NCBI RefSeq assembly: GCF_020524765.1 | Contig: NZ_JAIVLR010000001.1 | Span: forward strand, 372,001 to 436,000 | DNA length: 64,000 nt | Reading direction: 5' to 3' | From: Qipengyuania gaetbuli | GTDB taxonomy: Bacteria; Pseudomonadota; Alphaproteobacteria; Sphingomonadales; Sphingomonadaceae | Part shown: positions 34,017-43,127 of the stretch, in pieces | How the letters are laid out: every line of letters starts with the position of its first letter | Numbering within the stretch: position 1 is the stretch's first letter | Notes under the pieces: generated by a model | What the model was told of the DNA's origin: nothing | Databases searched by the model: none | What the model saw: the letters and a program-made list of their open reading frames with translations, nothing else | Translations under genes and position numbers: made by a program

Positions 34017-34721
34017 ATGACCAGACTGAAGACACATACCGAAAGCCACGCAACTTCTCGCATCGGCTGGCTGCGCGCCGCCGTCATGGGAGCCAATGAT
34101 GGCATCGTTTCGACAGCAAGCCTGATCGTCGGCGTCGCTGCAGCCAGTGCGGGGCGAAGCGAGATCCTTATTGCGGGCATGGCTTCGCTGTTTGCCGGCG
34201 CGATGTCGATGGCCGCAGGCGAGTATGTTTCGGTCAGTTCGCAGGCCGACACGGAGAAGGCCGACCTCGCACGGGAAAGGAAAGAACTGGCAAGCGACCC
34301 GGAATTCGAACACGCGGAATTGGCATCGGTTTACGAGGCGCGCGGCGTCGACGCCACGACAGCGAAGGAAGTCGCCCGGCAGATGATGGCGCATGATGCC
34401 TTGACTGCGCATGCACGCGACGAACTTGGCATTTCTGATATCAGCACGGCTCGCCCGCTCCAGGCGGCGATAGCTTCCGCTCTCACCTTCATCGCAGGCG
34501 CTGCCGCACCGCTTCTTGTGGTGCCCTTCGCACCGCTTGCATCAATGGTGGTGGCCGTGGCCGCTGCTTCGCTCGTATGCCTTGCAGTCCTTGGGGCGCT
34601 GGGTGCCAAGGCAGGCGGGGCGCCGGTAGTGCCCTCGGTAGTCAGGGTCGTGTTCTGGGGTGCGATGGCGATGGTCGTCACCGCACTGGTCGGAAAACTG
34701 TTTGGCGCCGCTGTGGCCTAG
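34017..34721 (+). CDS. VIT1/CCC1 family metal transporter
   Basis: 234 residues from ATG 34017 with GGGAGGAC upstream. The first helix pair holds GANDGIVSTASLIVGVAAA and AGAMSMAAGEYVSVSSQADTE, diagnostic of VIT/CCC1 proteins; a cytoplasmic acidic helical stretch (~80-140, containing the metal-binding glutamates) precedes three more helices. Family members move Fe2+ or Mn2+ out of the cytoplasm. It follows smc after 37 bases. No obvious Fur-box could be defined. Confidence 0.92.
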   Translation: MTRLKTHTESHATSRIGWLRAAVMGANDGIVSTASLIVGVAAASAGRSEILIAGMASLFAGAMSMAAGEYVSVSSQADTEKADLARERKELASDPEFEHAELASVYEARGVDATTAKEVARQMMAHDALTAHARDELGISDISTARPLQAAIASALTFIAGAAAPLLVVPFAPLASMVVAVAAASLVCLAVLGALGAKAGGAPVVPSVVRVVFWGAMAMVVTALVGKLFGAAVA

Positions 34722-34776
34722 ATAATTTACGGACCCGCCTTTCAGGCACACACGATCCGTTTCATGTGGAAGAAAT

Positions 34777-36150
34777 ATGCTGAAAATTGATCGCTCCTGG
34801 ATCCTTGCCGTGACGGGTGCCGGATTGGCGTGCCCGGCCGTAGCCTCTGGCGTCGAGCCCCCCCTGCTTCCCATGACGGCGACTGAACTCGCGCGCCCAG
34901 AACTGCCGGTTATCCTTCCCCAAAGAGACAGGGCCGCGGTGATCGACGAAATCCTCGCCGAGCGGCTGGAGACAGTGATCCCGGCCATCATGCGCGAGCA
35001 AGGGGTGGATTTCTGGCTGTTGATGTCGCGCGAATATTTCGAGGATCCGGTGACCGCCACCATGCTCGATGCCGAGAGCATGCATGCGCGCCGTCGCACG
35101 ATCCTCGTCTTCCACGATCCGGGTGACGGCCAGCCGGTCGAGCGCCTGACGGTGAGCCGCTATGGACTTGCCGACCTGTTCGAAGCCTCCTGGTCGCCTG
35201 AAAGCCAGCCAGACCAGTGGCAGGCCGTGGCCGAGATCATCTCCAAGCGTGACCCGGCGAAAATCGCGGTCAATTTCTCCGACCTGACCGCTTTTGGCGA
35301 CGGCATGACGCTGAGCCAGTACCGCGCTTTCACCGAGGCGCTGCCGGAGGGTTACGAGAACCGGATCGTGTCCGGCGAAGCGCTGTCGATCCGTTGGCTC
35401 GAAAGCCGTACCCCGCGCGAACTGGAAATTTACCCCGGCATCGTGCGGATCGCGCATTCGATCATCGGCACCGCCTTTTCCCGCGAGGTCATCACGCCGG
35501 GCAAAACCAGCGTCGAGGAGGTGCAGTGGTGGTACCGCGAAAAGCTCGCCGAACTGGGCCTCACGCCCTGGTTCCACCCCTCGGTCGGCATCCAGCGACA
35601 GGGACGCGAAGGAATGCTGCGGGGAAGCGAGGTCATCCAGCCGGGCGACCTGCTATGGACCGATTTCGGCATTACCTATCTGCGTCTCAACACCGATACC
35701 CAGCACCTCGCCTATGTCCTGAAGCCGGGCGAGACGCGGGCAACTGCGGGCCTCGTGGCGGGGCTCAAGGCGACCAACCGAGTGCAGGACCTATTGCTCG
35801 AATCCTTCGAGGCCGGGCTGAGCGGTAACGAAGTGCTCGCCCGCGCCCGCGCCAAGGCGCTGTCCGAAGGGCTGGACCCGTCGATCTATTCGCATCCCAT
35901 CGGCTTTCACGGGCACGGGGCAGGCACGGCCATCGGTTTCTGGGACAACCAGAACGGCGATCCGCGCGGCGCCTTCCCGGTGCAGGCCGGGACTACGTGG
36001 TCGATCGAGCTGACCAATTACCACAAGGTGCCCGAATGGGGCGGCCAACGGGTCGATTTCCGGTCCGAGGAAGACGCCTGGTTCGACGGGGAGCGTGTGC
36101 GTTTCCTAGATGGGCGGCAGACCGAATTGACGCTAATACCGTCCGATTGA
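34777..36150 (+). CDS. exported M24 family metallopeptidase (Xaa-Pro aminopeptidase-like)
   Basis: 457 residues with a signal peptide ending near residue 24 (LACPAVASG). The N-terminal creatinase-like domain (~50-230) precedes the pita-bread domain. Candidate metal ligands are in order: LLWTDFG, LNTDTQH, the GFHGHGAGTA histidine, WSIELTN and the FRSEEDAW glutamate, so the five-ligand set appears intact although the loops differ from classic PepP. Likely a periplasmic proline-directed peptidase. Next gene chrA starts 24 bases on. Confidence 0.86.
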   Translation: MLKIDRSWILAVTGAGLACPAVASGVEPPLLPMTATELARPELPVILPQRDRAAVIDEILAERLETVIPAIMREQGVDFWLLMSREYFEDPVTATMLDAESMHARRRTILVFHDPGDGQPVERLTVSRYGLADLFEASWSPESQPDQWQAVAEIISKRDPAKIAVNFSDLTAFGDGMTLSQYRAFTEALPEGYENRIVSGEALSIRWLESRTPRELEIYPGIVRIAHSIIGTAFSREVITPGKTSVEEVQWWYREKLAELGLTPWFHPSVGIQRQGREGMLRGSEVIQPGDLLWTDFGITYLRLNTDTQHLAYVLKPGETRATAGLVAGLKATNRVQDLLLESFEAGLSGNEVLARARAKALSEGLDPSIYSHPIGFHGHGAGTAIGFWDNQNGDPRGAFPVQAGTTWSIELTNYHKVPEWGGQRVDFRSEEDAWFDGERVRFLDGRQTELTLIPSD

Positions 36151-36174
36151 TCCAGCCTGATTGAGCGAGGCTTC

Positions 36175-37482
36175 ATGCAACTGGCCTCCCCGAGTTTTGC
36201 CGAAGCCACGCGGGTGTTCGCGCGCATCGGCCTGCTGAGCTTCGGCGGGCCTGCGGGACAGATCGCGCTGATGCACCGCGAGTTGGTGGACGAGCGCAAG
36301 TGGGTCGGCGAGGAGGATTTCCTCAACGGGCTCAATTTCTGCCACCTCCTGCCCGGTCCCGAAGCGCAGCAGCTGGCGACGTGGATCGGCTGGCGGCTGC
36401 ACGGCTGGCGCGGCGGCGTGGTCGCGGGCACGCTGTTCGTCATCCCGGGCGCCCTGATCGTCCTGCTGCTATCCGCGCTCTACGCTGTCGCGGCCGACCT
36501 TGCCTGGTTCGAGGCGCTCTTCCTCGGCATCAAGGCGGCAGTCCTTGCCATCGTCGCGCAGGCGCTGCTGCGAATTGCGGGGCGGTCGCTCGACACGGGG
36601 TTCAAGCGCGCGCTTGCCATTATGGCCTTTGCCGGCCTGTTCCTGTTTGCGCTGCCTTTCCCGCTGGTCGTCCTACTGGCAGGTGCCGCCGGCGCTTTGG
36701 CCGCATGGAAGCGGCCCGGCTGGCTGGCGCTCAAGCCTGCGGCGGCAGCGGGGGAGCGTGGCCCCCGCCCGTGGAAGGCAACGGCAAGGGCCGTGCTAAT
36801 CTGGGGCGCGATCTGGGCCGCGCCGATCATTGCCATCGCCATCGGCCTCGGCCGCGAGCACCGCCTGTGGGACATCGCGATGTTCTTTTCGCAGCTGGCC
36901 GTGGTGACATTCGGCGGGGCCTATGCGGTGCTCGCCTACATGGCGCAGGAAGCGGTGACCGGTTTCGGCTGGCTGCAGCCGGGCGAGATGGCCGACGGCC
37001 TCGGCCTTGCGGAGACCACGCCGGGCCCGCTAATCCTCGTCACCCAGTTCGTAGGCTATCTCGCCGCCTTCAGGGCACCCGAGCCTTTCAGTCCATTCGT
37101 CGCAGGGCTGATCGGCGCAGGGCTGACCACCTGGGTCACCTTCGCGCCCTGCCTCCTGTGGATCTTCGCCTTTGCTCCGTGGATCGACCGGATGCGCGAT
37201 GCGGTGCGGCTGAAGGGCGCGCTGGCAGGCGTAACCGCGGCCATTGTCGGGGTGATCGCCAATCTCACCGTGTGGTTCGCGCTCCATGTCCTGTTCGCGC
37301 GCGTGGGCGACGGGGCGGCCGGACCGTTGCGGGTGCTCGTGCCGGAACGGGCCAGTTTTGACTGGCGCGCAGGCTCGCTGGCGCTGGTCGCCGGAGTCCT
37401 GATCTTCAAGCTGGGCTGGAGCGTGCCGCGAACTCTCGCGGTCTGCGCCGGTGGAGGACTGCTGCTCGGCCTTGCGACCTAG
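36175..37482 (+). CDS. chrA: chromate efflux transporter, long-chain CHR type
   Basis: 435 residues with about 10-12 membrane helices and two homologous CHR halves: FARIGLLSFGGPAGQIALMHRELVDE starts the first (given in parts: LLSFGGPAGQIALMH), and SQLAVVTFGGAYAVLAYMAQE starts the second; LPGPEAQQLATWIG and ETTPGPLILVTQFVG are the matching loops. This is the bidomain ChrA family that exports chromate. No chrB or chrF regulator is near, so the ion moved in this organism is not certain. Confidence 0.92.
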   Translation: MQLASPSFAEATRVFARIGLLSFGGPAGQIALMHRELVDERKWVGEEDFLNGLNFCHLLPGPEAQQLATWIGWRLHGWRGGVVAGTLFVIPGALIVLLLSALYAVAADLAWFEALFLGIKAAVLAIVAQALLRIAGRSLDTGFKRALAIMAFAGLFLFALPFPLVVLLAGAAGALAAWKRPGWLALKPAAAAGERGPRPWKATARAVLIWGAIWAAPIIAIAIGLGREHRLWDIAMFFSQLAVVTFGGAYAVLAYMAQEAVTGFGWLQPGEMADGLGLAETTPGPLILVTQFVGYLAAFRAPEPFSPFVAGLIGAGLTTWVTFAPCLLWIFAFAPWIDRMRDAVRLKGALAGVTAAIVGVIANLTVWFALHVLFARVGDGAAGPLRVLVPERASFDWRAGSLALVAGVLIFKLGWSVPRTLAVCAGGGLLLGLAT

Positions 37483-37491
37483 ACTGCGCGC

Positions 37492-37857
37492 CTAGGCGGA
37501 AAGCGCGGCCTTCAGGTCGTCGCGGATGGCCTTGAGGCGCGGCAGGATCGCATCGGCACCTGCCGGGGGCTGGGCCTGCACCACCGGGGCGCTTTCAGCT
37601 TCGGGAGCACCGCGCAGGGCAGCCTTGGCGCCTTTCAGCGTATAGCCTTCGCGGTTGACCAGCCAGTCGATCCGTTCGACCAAGGCGACATCTTCCGCGC
37701 GGTAATAGCGGCGGCCGCCGGAGCGTTTCAGGGGCTTGAGGCTCGGGAACTGCTGTTCCCAATAGCGCAGAACATGCGTCTTGATGCCGGTTGCCTTGGC
37801 AACCTCGCCAATGGTGCGCAGTGCGCCGTCGTCCTTGTGGTCGTCGAATTCCGCCAT
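37492..37857 (-). CDS. MerR family transcriptional regulator
   Basis: 121 residues from ATG 37857, with AAGGGG seven bases upstream. The winged HTH (TIGEVAKATGIKTHVLRYWEQQFPSLKPLKRSGGRRYY; in parts) is near residues 13-50, followed by a short helix, a proline/alanine linker and a C-terminal helix. No cysteine metal site, so a YfmP/CueR-type sensor is unlikely. This small MerR next to ihfA is a standing neighbour in sphingomonads. Converges with chrA. Confidence 0.9.
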   Translation of the reverse strand: MAEFDDHKDDGALRTIGEVAKATGIKTHVLRYWEQQFPSLKPLKRSGGRRYYRAEDVALVERIDWLVNREGYTLKGAKAALRGAPEAESAPVVQAQPPAGADAILPRLKAIRDDLKAALSA

Positions 37858-37873
37858 CACGACCCCTTAGCAG

Positions 37874-38179
37874 TCATCCGTTCGCGACGCGATCCTTCAG
37901 GAGCTGGCTTGCCCGGAAAGTCATCACGCGGCGCGGCGTGATCGGCACTTCGACGCCCGTCTTGGGGTTACGACCGATCCGTTCCTTCTTGTCGCGCAGC
38001 ACGAAGCTGCCAAAACCGGAAATCTTGACGTTTTCACCGCGCACCAGCGCATCGGTCATCTTGCCGAGAACCTGTTCGACAAGGTCCAGCGATTCCGCCC
38101 GGCTAAGTCCCATTTTCCGATTGATAGTCTCTGCCAGGTCGGCGCGGGTCAGTGTTCCCACCGAGCGCATCATATCCAT
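37874..38179 (-). CDS. ihfA: integration host factor subunit alpha
   Basis: 101 residues from ATG 38179 with GGGAG six bases before it; a much longer frame upstream is antisense to nothing and lacks homology. The sequence [22 protein letters not shown], the arm region [21 protein letters not shown] and the end [17 protein letters not shown] are those of IHF-alpha. Binds and sharply bends DNA as a heterodimer with IHF-beta (not in the window). Lies downstream of fabH in the conserved plsX-fabH-ihfA-merR run. Confidence 0.95.
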   Translation of the reverse strand: MDMMRSVGTLTRADLAETINRKMGLSRAESLDLVEQVLGKMTDALVRGENVKISGFGSFVLRDKKERIGRNPKTGVEVPITPRRVMTFRASQLLKDRVANG

Positions 38180-38277
38180 CTCACTCTCCCAGACGCGACC
38201 CTGGGGTTCGATTCTAGATATCCAACATACTGTATTGCGGCGAGTTTCACAACCGAATGAAACAAATGTTTCATCGC

Positions 38278-39243
38278 CTACATGCGGGCGAGCGAGGCAC
38301 CCCATGTGAAGCCGCCGCCCATCGCCTCGAACATGACCAGATCGCCTTCCTTGATCCGGCCGTCGCGGCGGGCGACGTCGAAGGCGAGCGGCACCGAGGC
38401 GGCAGAGGTGTTGGCGTGCTGATCAACCGTCACCACGACCTTTTCGGCCGGCAGGTCGAGCTTGCGCGCGGTCGCATCGAGGATGCGGGCATTGGCTTGG
38501 TGCGGCACGACCCAGTCGATATCGGCAGCTTGCGCCCCTGCATCGACCAGCACTTCGCGCAGCACGTCGGCAAGGTTCACGACCGCATGGCGGAAGACCT
38601 CGCGGCCCTTCATGCGCAATTTGCCGACCTCGCCCGTGGTGGAGGGCCCGCCATCGACATAGAGCAGGTCGCAATGCGCGCCGTCGGCATGCAGCTTGGT
38701 GGACAGGATACCCGGACCGTCTTCGGCAACGTCGCGTGCCTCGAGCACGACAGCGCCTGCCCCGTCGCCGAACAGGACGCAGGTGGTGCGGTCTTCCCAG
38801 TCGAGGATGCGGCTGAAGGTTTCCGCGCCGATGACCAGCGCCTTTTTCGCCATGCCGGTCCGCAGGAGCGATTCGGCAGTCCCCAGCGCGTATAGAAAGC
38901 CCGAGCACACGGCCTGCACGTCGAAAGCGACGCAGCCATTGCAGCCAAGGGCGTTCTGCACCTGCGTGGCGGTGGCGGGGAAGGTGTGGTCCGGCGTCGC
39001 AGTGGCGAGCACGATGAGACCGATCTCCGCAGCGTCCACACCTGCATCCTCGATCGCGCGGCGCGCGGCCTGCGTTGCGAGGGTCGAGGTCGTCTCGCCT
39101 TCGGCGGCGATGTAGCGCTGGCGGATGCCGGTTCGCTCGACGATCCACTCGTCGCTGGTATCCACACGCTCGGCCAGGTCGGCATTGGTCACGCAGTTCG
39201 CGGGCAGCGCGCTTCCGCTGCCGGTGATGACCGCGCGGATCAT
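38278..39243 (-). CDS. fabH: beta-ketoacyl-ACP synthase III
   Basis: 321 residues from ATG 39243, overlapping the plsX stop as ATGA. Catalytic cysteine C113 ([10 protein letters not shown]), the histidine in VPHQANARI and the asparagine in [10 protein letters not shown] make the Cys-His-Asn triad. FabH condenses acetyl-CoA with malonyl-ACP to start fatty acid synthesis. The frame is open far upstream into plsX, but the overlap start is clearly right. Confidence 0.96.
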   Translation of the reverse strand: MIRAVITGSGSALPANCVTNADLAERVDTSDEWIVERTGIRQRYIAAEGETTSTLATQAARRAIEDAGVDAAEIGLIVLATATPDHTFPATATQVQNALGCNGCVAFDVQAVCSGFLYALGTAESLLRTGMAKKALVIGAETFSRILDWEDRTTCVLFGDGAGAVVLEARDVAEDGPGILSTKLHADGAHCDLLYVDGGPSTTGEVGKLRMKGREVFRHAVVNLADVLREVLVDAGAQAADIDWVVPHQANARILDATARKLDLPAEKVVVTVDQHANTSAASVPLAFDVARRDGRIKEGDLVMFEAMGGGFTWGASLARM

Positions 39244-40277
39244 TTTCCGTTGAAGCCCTGCGTGTCGATCTTGCACAGATCGTTGGCGATGCGGTTGGTG
39301 ATGTCGTCCTCCAGCAGGCGGGCGGCGACTTCCACCGCATTGGCGACGCCCTTGGCATTCGCGCTGCCGTGGCTTTTCACGACCACGCCGTTGAGGCCGA
39401 GGAAGACCGCGCCATTGTGGTTGTTCGGGTCCAGATGGTGCTTCAGCAGTTCGGTCGCGGGGCGCGACACGAGGAAGCCGACCTTGGACCGGATGCTGGA
39501 AGTGAAGGCCTGGCGCAAGAGGTCGGTCACGAAGCGTGCCGCGCCCTCGATCGCCTTGAGCGCGATATTCCCGGAGAAGCCGTCGCACACGACCACGTCG
39601 CATTCGCCGCGGTTGATCTTGTCGGCTTCGACATAGCCGGCAAAATCCATCGCCAGATTGTCGGCCGCGCGCAGCGCGTCGGCGGCAGCCTGGATATCCT
39701 CGGTGCCCTTGGTCTCTTCCGTGCCGATATTCAGCAGGCGCACGCGCGGGCGTTCGCGCCCGGTGACGATGCGCGAATAGGCCGCGCCCATGATGGCGAA
39801 CTGGACGAGGTTGCGCGCATCGCAATCGCGGTTTGCGCCGAGGTCGAGCATGATGACGTCGTTTTCGCCGAGCGTGGGCAGCAGCGCCGCCAGCGCCGGA
39901 CGGTCGAGGCCGGGCATGGTGCGCAGGGCCAGCTTGCTCATCGCCATCAGTGCGCCGGTGTTGCCGGCGGACACGGCAGCGCCGGCCTCGCCGCGCTTCA
40001 CCGCGTCGACGGCCAGGCCCATGCTGGTGGTCTTGGCACGGCGCAGCGCGCGGCTGGGCAGCTCGTCACCGGCGACCACGTCGTCGCAATGCAGGATTTC
40101 CGAAGCGCCGGACATTCCCGGGTGCGTTTCGAGCGCCGCCTTGATGCGGGTTTCGTCGCCGACCAGAAGGAACTTGAATCGATCGTGGCGCCTACGCGCA
40201 AGCGCGGCGCCTTCGATCATGGTGCGAACGCCTTCGTCCCCGCCCATCGCGTCGATAGCGATACGCGGCAAACTCAT
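39240..40277 (-). CDS. plsX: phosphate acyltransferase PlsX
   Basis: 345 residues. [11 protein letters not shown] at the N-terminus, [12 protein letters not shown] and [19 protein letters not shown] are PlsX signatures. It converts acyl-ACP to acyl-phosphate for PlsY at the cytoplasmic membrane surface. It lies 27 bases after rpmF and is coupled to fabH, the classic rpmF-plsX-fabH operon. Confidence 0.96.
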   Translation of the reverse strand: MSLPRIAIDAMGGDEGVRTMIEGAALARRRHDRFKFLLVGDETRIKAALETHPGMSGASEILHCDDVVAGDELPSRALRRAKTTSMGLAVDAVKRGEAGAAVSAGNTGALMAMSKLALRTMPGLDRPALAALLPTLGENDVIMLDLGANRDCDARNLVQFAIMGAAYSRIVTGRERPRVRLLNIGTEETKGTEDIQAAADALRAADNLAMDFAGYVEADKINRGECDVVVCDGFSGNIALKAIEGAARFVTDLLRQAFTSSIRSKVGFLVSRPATELLKHHLDPNNHNGAVFLGLNGVVVKSHGSANAKGVANAVEVAARLLEDDITNRIANDLCKIDTQGFNGK

Positions 40278-40304
40278 GACGTTCTCCGGCTTTCAGCTGT
40301 GGTC

Positions 40305-40484
40305 TTAAAGACCGACGGCGATGACTTCACGCCCGTTGTAGTAACCGCAGTGCGGGCACAGGTTGTGCGGACGCTTGAGTTCACCACAGTTCGAGCACTC
40401 GTGATGAGCCTCGACCTTGAGCGAATCGTGCGCACGACGGTTGCCGCGGCGGTGGGGCGATACTTTCCTCTTGGGGACGGCCAT
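40305..40484 (-). CDS. rpmF: 50S ribosomal protein L32
   Basis: 59 residues. The start [19 protein letters not shown] and the zinc ribbon C30-x2-C33-x9-C43-x2-C46 identify a zinc-binding (C+) L32. First gene of the rpmF-plsX-fabH set, which links ribosome and lipid synthesis. The leader is ~115-120 bases long if the promoter at 40604-40631 is used. Confidence 0.96.
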   Translation of the reverse strand: MAVPKRKVSPHRRGNRRAHDSLKVEAHHECSNCGELKRPHNLCPHCGYYNGREVIAVGL

Positions 40485-40603
40485 GGCGGCACCTGTTCCT
40501 CAAACAATTACAATCAATTTCGGTGGCCGCCCTAGTGGAAGGTCCGGCAGCGCACAAGAGTGCGTGAACCCGAAACTTCCCGACCGTGGCGGTGAAGGCG
40601 CGC

Positions 40604-40631
40604 GCTATAGCGATTTTTCGCGTCCGCGCAA
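40604..40631 (-). promoter_or_regulatory. predicted promoter of rpmF-plsX-fabH
   Basis: On the minus strand TTGCGC (40626-40631) and TATAGC/CTATAG (40604-40610) are spaced 15-16 bases, acceptable for the relaxed alphaproteobacterial housekeeping promoter (CTTGAC, CTATAT). It lies in the largest gap of the window (40485-40727) and would serve the operon that starts at 40484. The gap holds nothing else I can support. Confidence 0.45.
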
Positions 40632-40727
40632 GCGCTGTGCGCAATCGCGGCGCCCGCATTGCCACCGGGGGCCCATCTCTATAGCCCGAGATAGGGTTCG
40701 CCAGAGAGATCGCAAGGGAGGGATCGC

Positions 40728-41126
40728 ATGGGCATTATTCTACCCGTAACGCTGACTGCCGCCGCAGCCGCGGCCATCATCAACTTCTGGCTCGCCATGC
40801 GGGTCGGGCAGATGCGCGTGAAGCACAAGGTTTCGATCGGCGACGATGCCGGCGGACCGCTGACCGCGCGGATGCGGGCACAGCTCAATTTCGTGGAAAA
40901 CACGGTCTTCGTGCTCGTGCTGATCGCGGCCATCGAACTGGCCGGCAAGGGCGGCAGCTGGCTTTCGATCGTCAGCGCCATCTACATGCTGGGCCGAATC
41001 GCCCACGGTCTGGGAATGGATGGCGGCAAGTTCGCGCGCGGACGCAGCATCGGCGTGATCATCACCATGCTGACCCTGCTGGGGCTGGCGGTGGTTGCCG
41101 CGCTGATCGCGATGCGGGTGCTCTAA
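40728..41126 (+). CDS. MAPEG family membrane protein
   Basis: 132 residues with AAGGGAGG before ATG 40728. Four predicted helices; the second begins RMRAQLNFVENTVFVLVLIA, the MAPEG hallmark (the family includes microsomal glutathione S-transferases), and the third holds IYMLGRIAHGLGMDGG. Bacterial members of this size are of unknown substrate. Its stop overlaps the convergent glyoxalase-II-like gene by four bases, and glutathione chemistry would fit both, though that is speculation. Confidence 0.88.
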   Translation: MGIILPVTLTAAAAAAIINFWLAMRVGQMRVKHKVSIGDDAGGPLTARMRAQLNFVENTVFVLVLIAAIELAGKGGSWLSIVSAIYMLGRIAHGLGMDGGKFARGRSIGVIITMLTLLGLAVVAALIAMRVL

Positions 41127-41788
41127 CCCAGCGCGTAATCGCTGACGAAAGCGTTGGTCTTGCGTTCCTGCCCGAAGGTGCTGGTGGGACCATGACCGGG
41201 AATGAAGGTCACGTCATTGCCCAGCGGCCACAGCTTCTGGGTGATGGCGTCGATCAGGTCCTGGTGGTTGCCCATCGGGAAATCGGTGCGCCCGATGCTG
41301 CCCTGGAACAGGACGTCGCCGACGATGGCGAACTTGCTCGGCCGGTGAAAGAACACCACGTGGCCGGGCGTGTGGCCGGGGCAATGGATGACTTCCAGCT
41401 CCAGCTCGCCGATGGTGACCTTGTCGCCGTCTTCCAGCCAGCGATCGGGTTCGAACACCTGCCCGTTCACCCCGTAACGCGCACCGTCCTCGTCGAGGCG
41501 GCTGATCCAGAAGCGGTCGCCTTCGTGCGGCCCCTCGATCGGCAGGCCGAGTTCCTTGGCCAGGATGCCCGCCTCGCCGCAATGGTCGATATGGCCGTGG
41601 GTGATGAGGATCTTTTCCAGCTCCACCCCGGTCTTGGCGACCGCGGCCTTGAGCTTGTCGAGATCGCCGCCCGGGTCGACCAGCGCGCCCTTGTTGGTCT
41701 TGGTGCACCAGATCAGCGAACAGTTCTGCTGGAGCGGGGTGACCGGGACGATACCGGCTCTCATCGGGGGCATGGGCTTGTCGTTCAT
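41123..41788 (-). CDS. MBL-fold hydrolase, glyoxalase II-like
   Basis: 221 residues from ATG 41788. The binuclear metal motif is THGHIDHCGE, with the further ligands in CPGHTPGHV, VGDVLFQGSIGRTD and PGHGPTSTFG. This YcbL/GloB-like subgroup hydrolyses thioesters such as S-lactoylglutathione. Length and motifs are normal for the soluble single-domain type. Divergent from an exported protein gene at 41930. Confidence 0.9.
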   Translation of the reverse strand: MNDKPMPPMRAGIVPVTPLQQNCSLIWCTKTNKGALVDPGGDLDKLKAAVAKTGVELEKILITHGHIDHCGEAGILAKELGLPIEGPHEGDRFWISRLDEDGARYGVNGQVFEPDRWLEDGDKVTIGELELEVIHCPGHTPGHVVFFHRPSKFAIVGDVLFQGSIGRTDFPMGNHQDLIDAITQKLWPLGNDVTFIPGHGPTSTFGQERKTNAFVSDYALG

Positions 41789-41929
41789 GGCGCATGAAAT
41801 GGCGGCCTGCCGCCACGAATGCAAGCGCGCGCGGCACGGCCTGCCGCGGCCTTCCGGTGGCAATTGCCGCTCCCAAGCGCTATGATGCGCGAATGGTCGC
41901 ACGGGTCGCCTCTCGCAAGGAGGTAAGAC

Positions 41930-42463
41930 ATGCGAGTTTTCAAGACACTGTCGATGATTGCCCTCGTCACCGGCGGCGCTACGCCGCTGGCCGCCCAGTC
42001 CGCCGACACCGACGCGCTGATCGCCGATGCGCTGAGCGCCGCCCCGGCCTCGGTCACCGACAATGCGAGCGTGCGCAACAACGACGGCACGCTGCTGCGC
42101 GAAGGCAGCAATGGCTACACCTGCTACCCGCAGGCGCCCACCATGGGGCCGCGCTGCAACGATGCCGAATGGGACGCCTTCATTGCGGGCTTCATGAAGG
42201 GCGAACCCTATACGCCGAAGAAATTCGGTGTGTCCTACATGCTGGCCGGTGAAGGCACCGCGCCCGGCACCAGCAATATCGACCCGATGGCGACCGAGCC
42301 GACCGCTGACAACGAGTGGATCAAGGACGGGCCGCACATGATGCTGATTTTCCCCGATCCCGCCATGATGGCAGGGCTGTCGACCGATCCGAAGGACCCG
42401 GTCTATGTCATGTGGCGCGGCACGCCCTATGCCCATGTGATGGTGCGGATCGAGGAAGAATAG
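41930..42463 (+). CDS. exported protein of unknown function
   Basis: 177 residues behind a near-perfect ribosome site (AAGGAGGT), suggesting strong translation. Signal peptide ends near residue 22 (ATPLAAQ). Two cysteines (YTCYPQ ... PRCND) could make one disulphide. The mature part holds a conserved-looking region GPHMMLIFPDPAMMAGLSTDP and ends YVMWRGTPYAHVMVRIEEE. It resembles hypothetical exported proteins of marine sphingomonads, but I cannot assign a fold or role. Confidence 0.75.
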   Translation: MRVFKTLSMIALVTGGATPLAAQSADTDALIADALSAAPASVTDNASVRNNDGTLLREGSNGYTCYPQAPTMGPRCNDAEWDAFIAGFMKGEPYTPKKFGVSYMLAGEGTAPGTSNIDPMATEPTADNEWIKDGPHMMLIFPDPAMMAGLSTDPKDPVYVMWRGTPYAHVMVRIEEE

Positions 42464-42469
42464 CGCGCC

Positions 42470-42898
42470 CTACAGGAGCGGTGCGAGGTCGGGTTCCACC
42501 CAGTCCCGCCGCGCATCGACCGAGAAAAGGCGGTCACGCGACCAGTGGGCGAGGATCCAGTCCGACCGGCCGAGCGGGCCTGACATCAGGTCGCGCAGGA
42601 CCTCGGCCAGTTGCGCGCCGCGTCGAGTATCCAGCAAGCGCTCCGTCGCGTGTAGCGAAGCGAGCGTGATCGTATGGTGATATCCCGAACTGTCGGTGTT
42701 GGGCGTGCCATGAGCCTCGTTCAGCCGGGTGATGATGGTGCGGAAACTCTCGCCGCCTGCAAGGCCGGGGCGATGGCGCAATATCTCCAGCGCCAGCGCG
42801 AAATGCGCCTCGTGCGTCCATTCGGCACGCGGCAGGCTAGTATCCAGCACGCGGTCGGCAAGATGCGAGAAATCGGTTTCCGTGGTGAAGGCGGTCAT
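42470..42898 (-). CDS. conserved protein of unknown function
   Basis: 142 residues, soluble, no signal peptide. Noteworthy residues: EWTHEAHFALALEILRHRP near 26-44 and GYHHTITLASLHA near 72-84; the repeated histidines with a conserved-looking glutamate could be a metal site, and the all-helical prediction recalls small helical hydrolase-like proteins. It ends six bases from the end of the exported protein gene (convergent). A strong terminator lies just upstream of its start at 42938-42962, so it needs its own promoter inside ~40 bases or read-through. Confidence 0.68.
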   Translation of the reverse strand: MTAFTTETDFSHLADRVLDTSLPRAEWTHEAHFALALEILRHRPGLAGGESFRTIITRLNEAHGTPNTDSSGYHHTITLASLHATERLLDTRRGAQLAEVLRDLMSGPLGRSDWILAHWSRDRLFSVDARRDWVEPDLAPLL

Positions 42899-42937
42899 CG
42901 GGGCAATCCTTTTCGGGAGTTGCGCCCGACCGGCACG

Positions 42938-42962
42938 AAAAACCCCGCCGGTCGGGCGGGGT
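42938..42962 (-). terminator. strong intrinsic terminator
   Basis: On the minus strand CCCCGCC/GGCGGGG (42943-42949 with 42955-42961, plus one more A-T pair) forms a 7-8-base-pair stem with a 5-base loop and is followed by TTTTT (42938-42942). It would end transcripts coming from the Hcp-like gene, ~165 bases upstream, or from a short RNA in the gap. Confidence 0.85.
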
Positions 42963-42995
42963 CTGGCTGGTGTCTGTGGCTTGGGACCGGAAGGA

Positions 42996-43076
42996 TCAGC
43001 ACACAGGCGCGCAAACAGTCGCCGCCGTTATCGGGCGGGCCGCTTGCAGGACAGTGGTGGCGATCGTTCGGGCCAT
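42996..43076 (-). other. possible 26-codon leader ORF before the terminator
   Basis: ATG 43076 opens 26 codons ending at TGA 42996, rich in Ala, Thr, Val and Ile and ending CAPVC. It lies 34 bases before the terminator stem and 98 before the next start codon, a layout like attenuator leaders. There is no good ribosome site, and no run of one amino acid, so it may be chance. Confidence 0.25.
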
Positions 43077-43127
43077 GACCAGGTGCTGCGCCCGGCGCGC
43101 AATCCTGTCAAGCCGGGCCACAAGCGA

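Noticed and set aside
38278-39825. fabH frame continuing into plsX
   Set aside because: Homology begins exactly at ATG 39243, which overlaps the plsX stop in the usual way.
40485-40727. Possible tRNA or small gene in the widest gap
   Set aside because: No cloverleaf could be drawn and the short frames lack ribosome sites; the gap is better explained as the rpmF promoter and leader.
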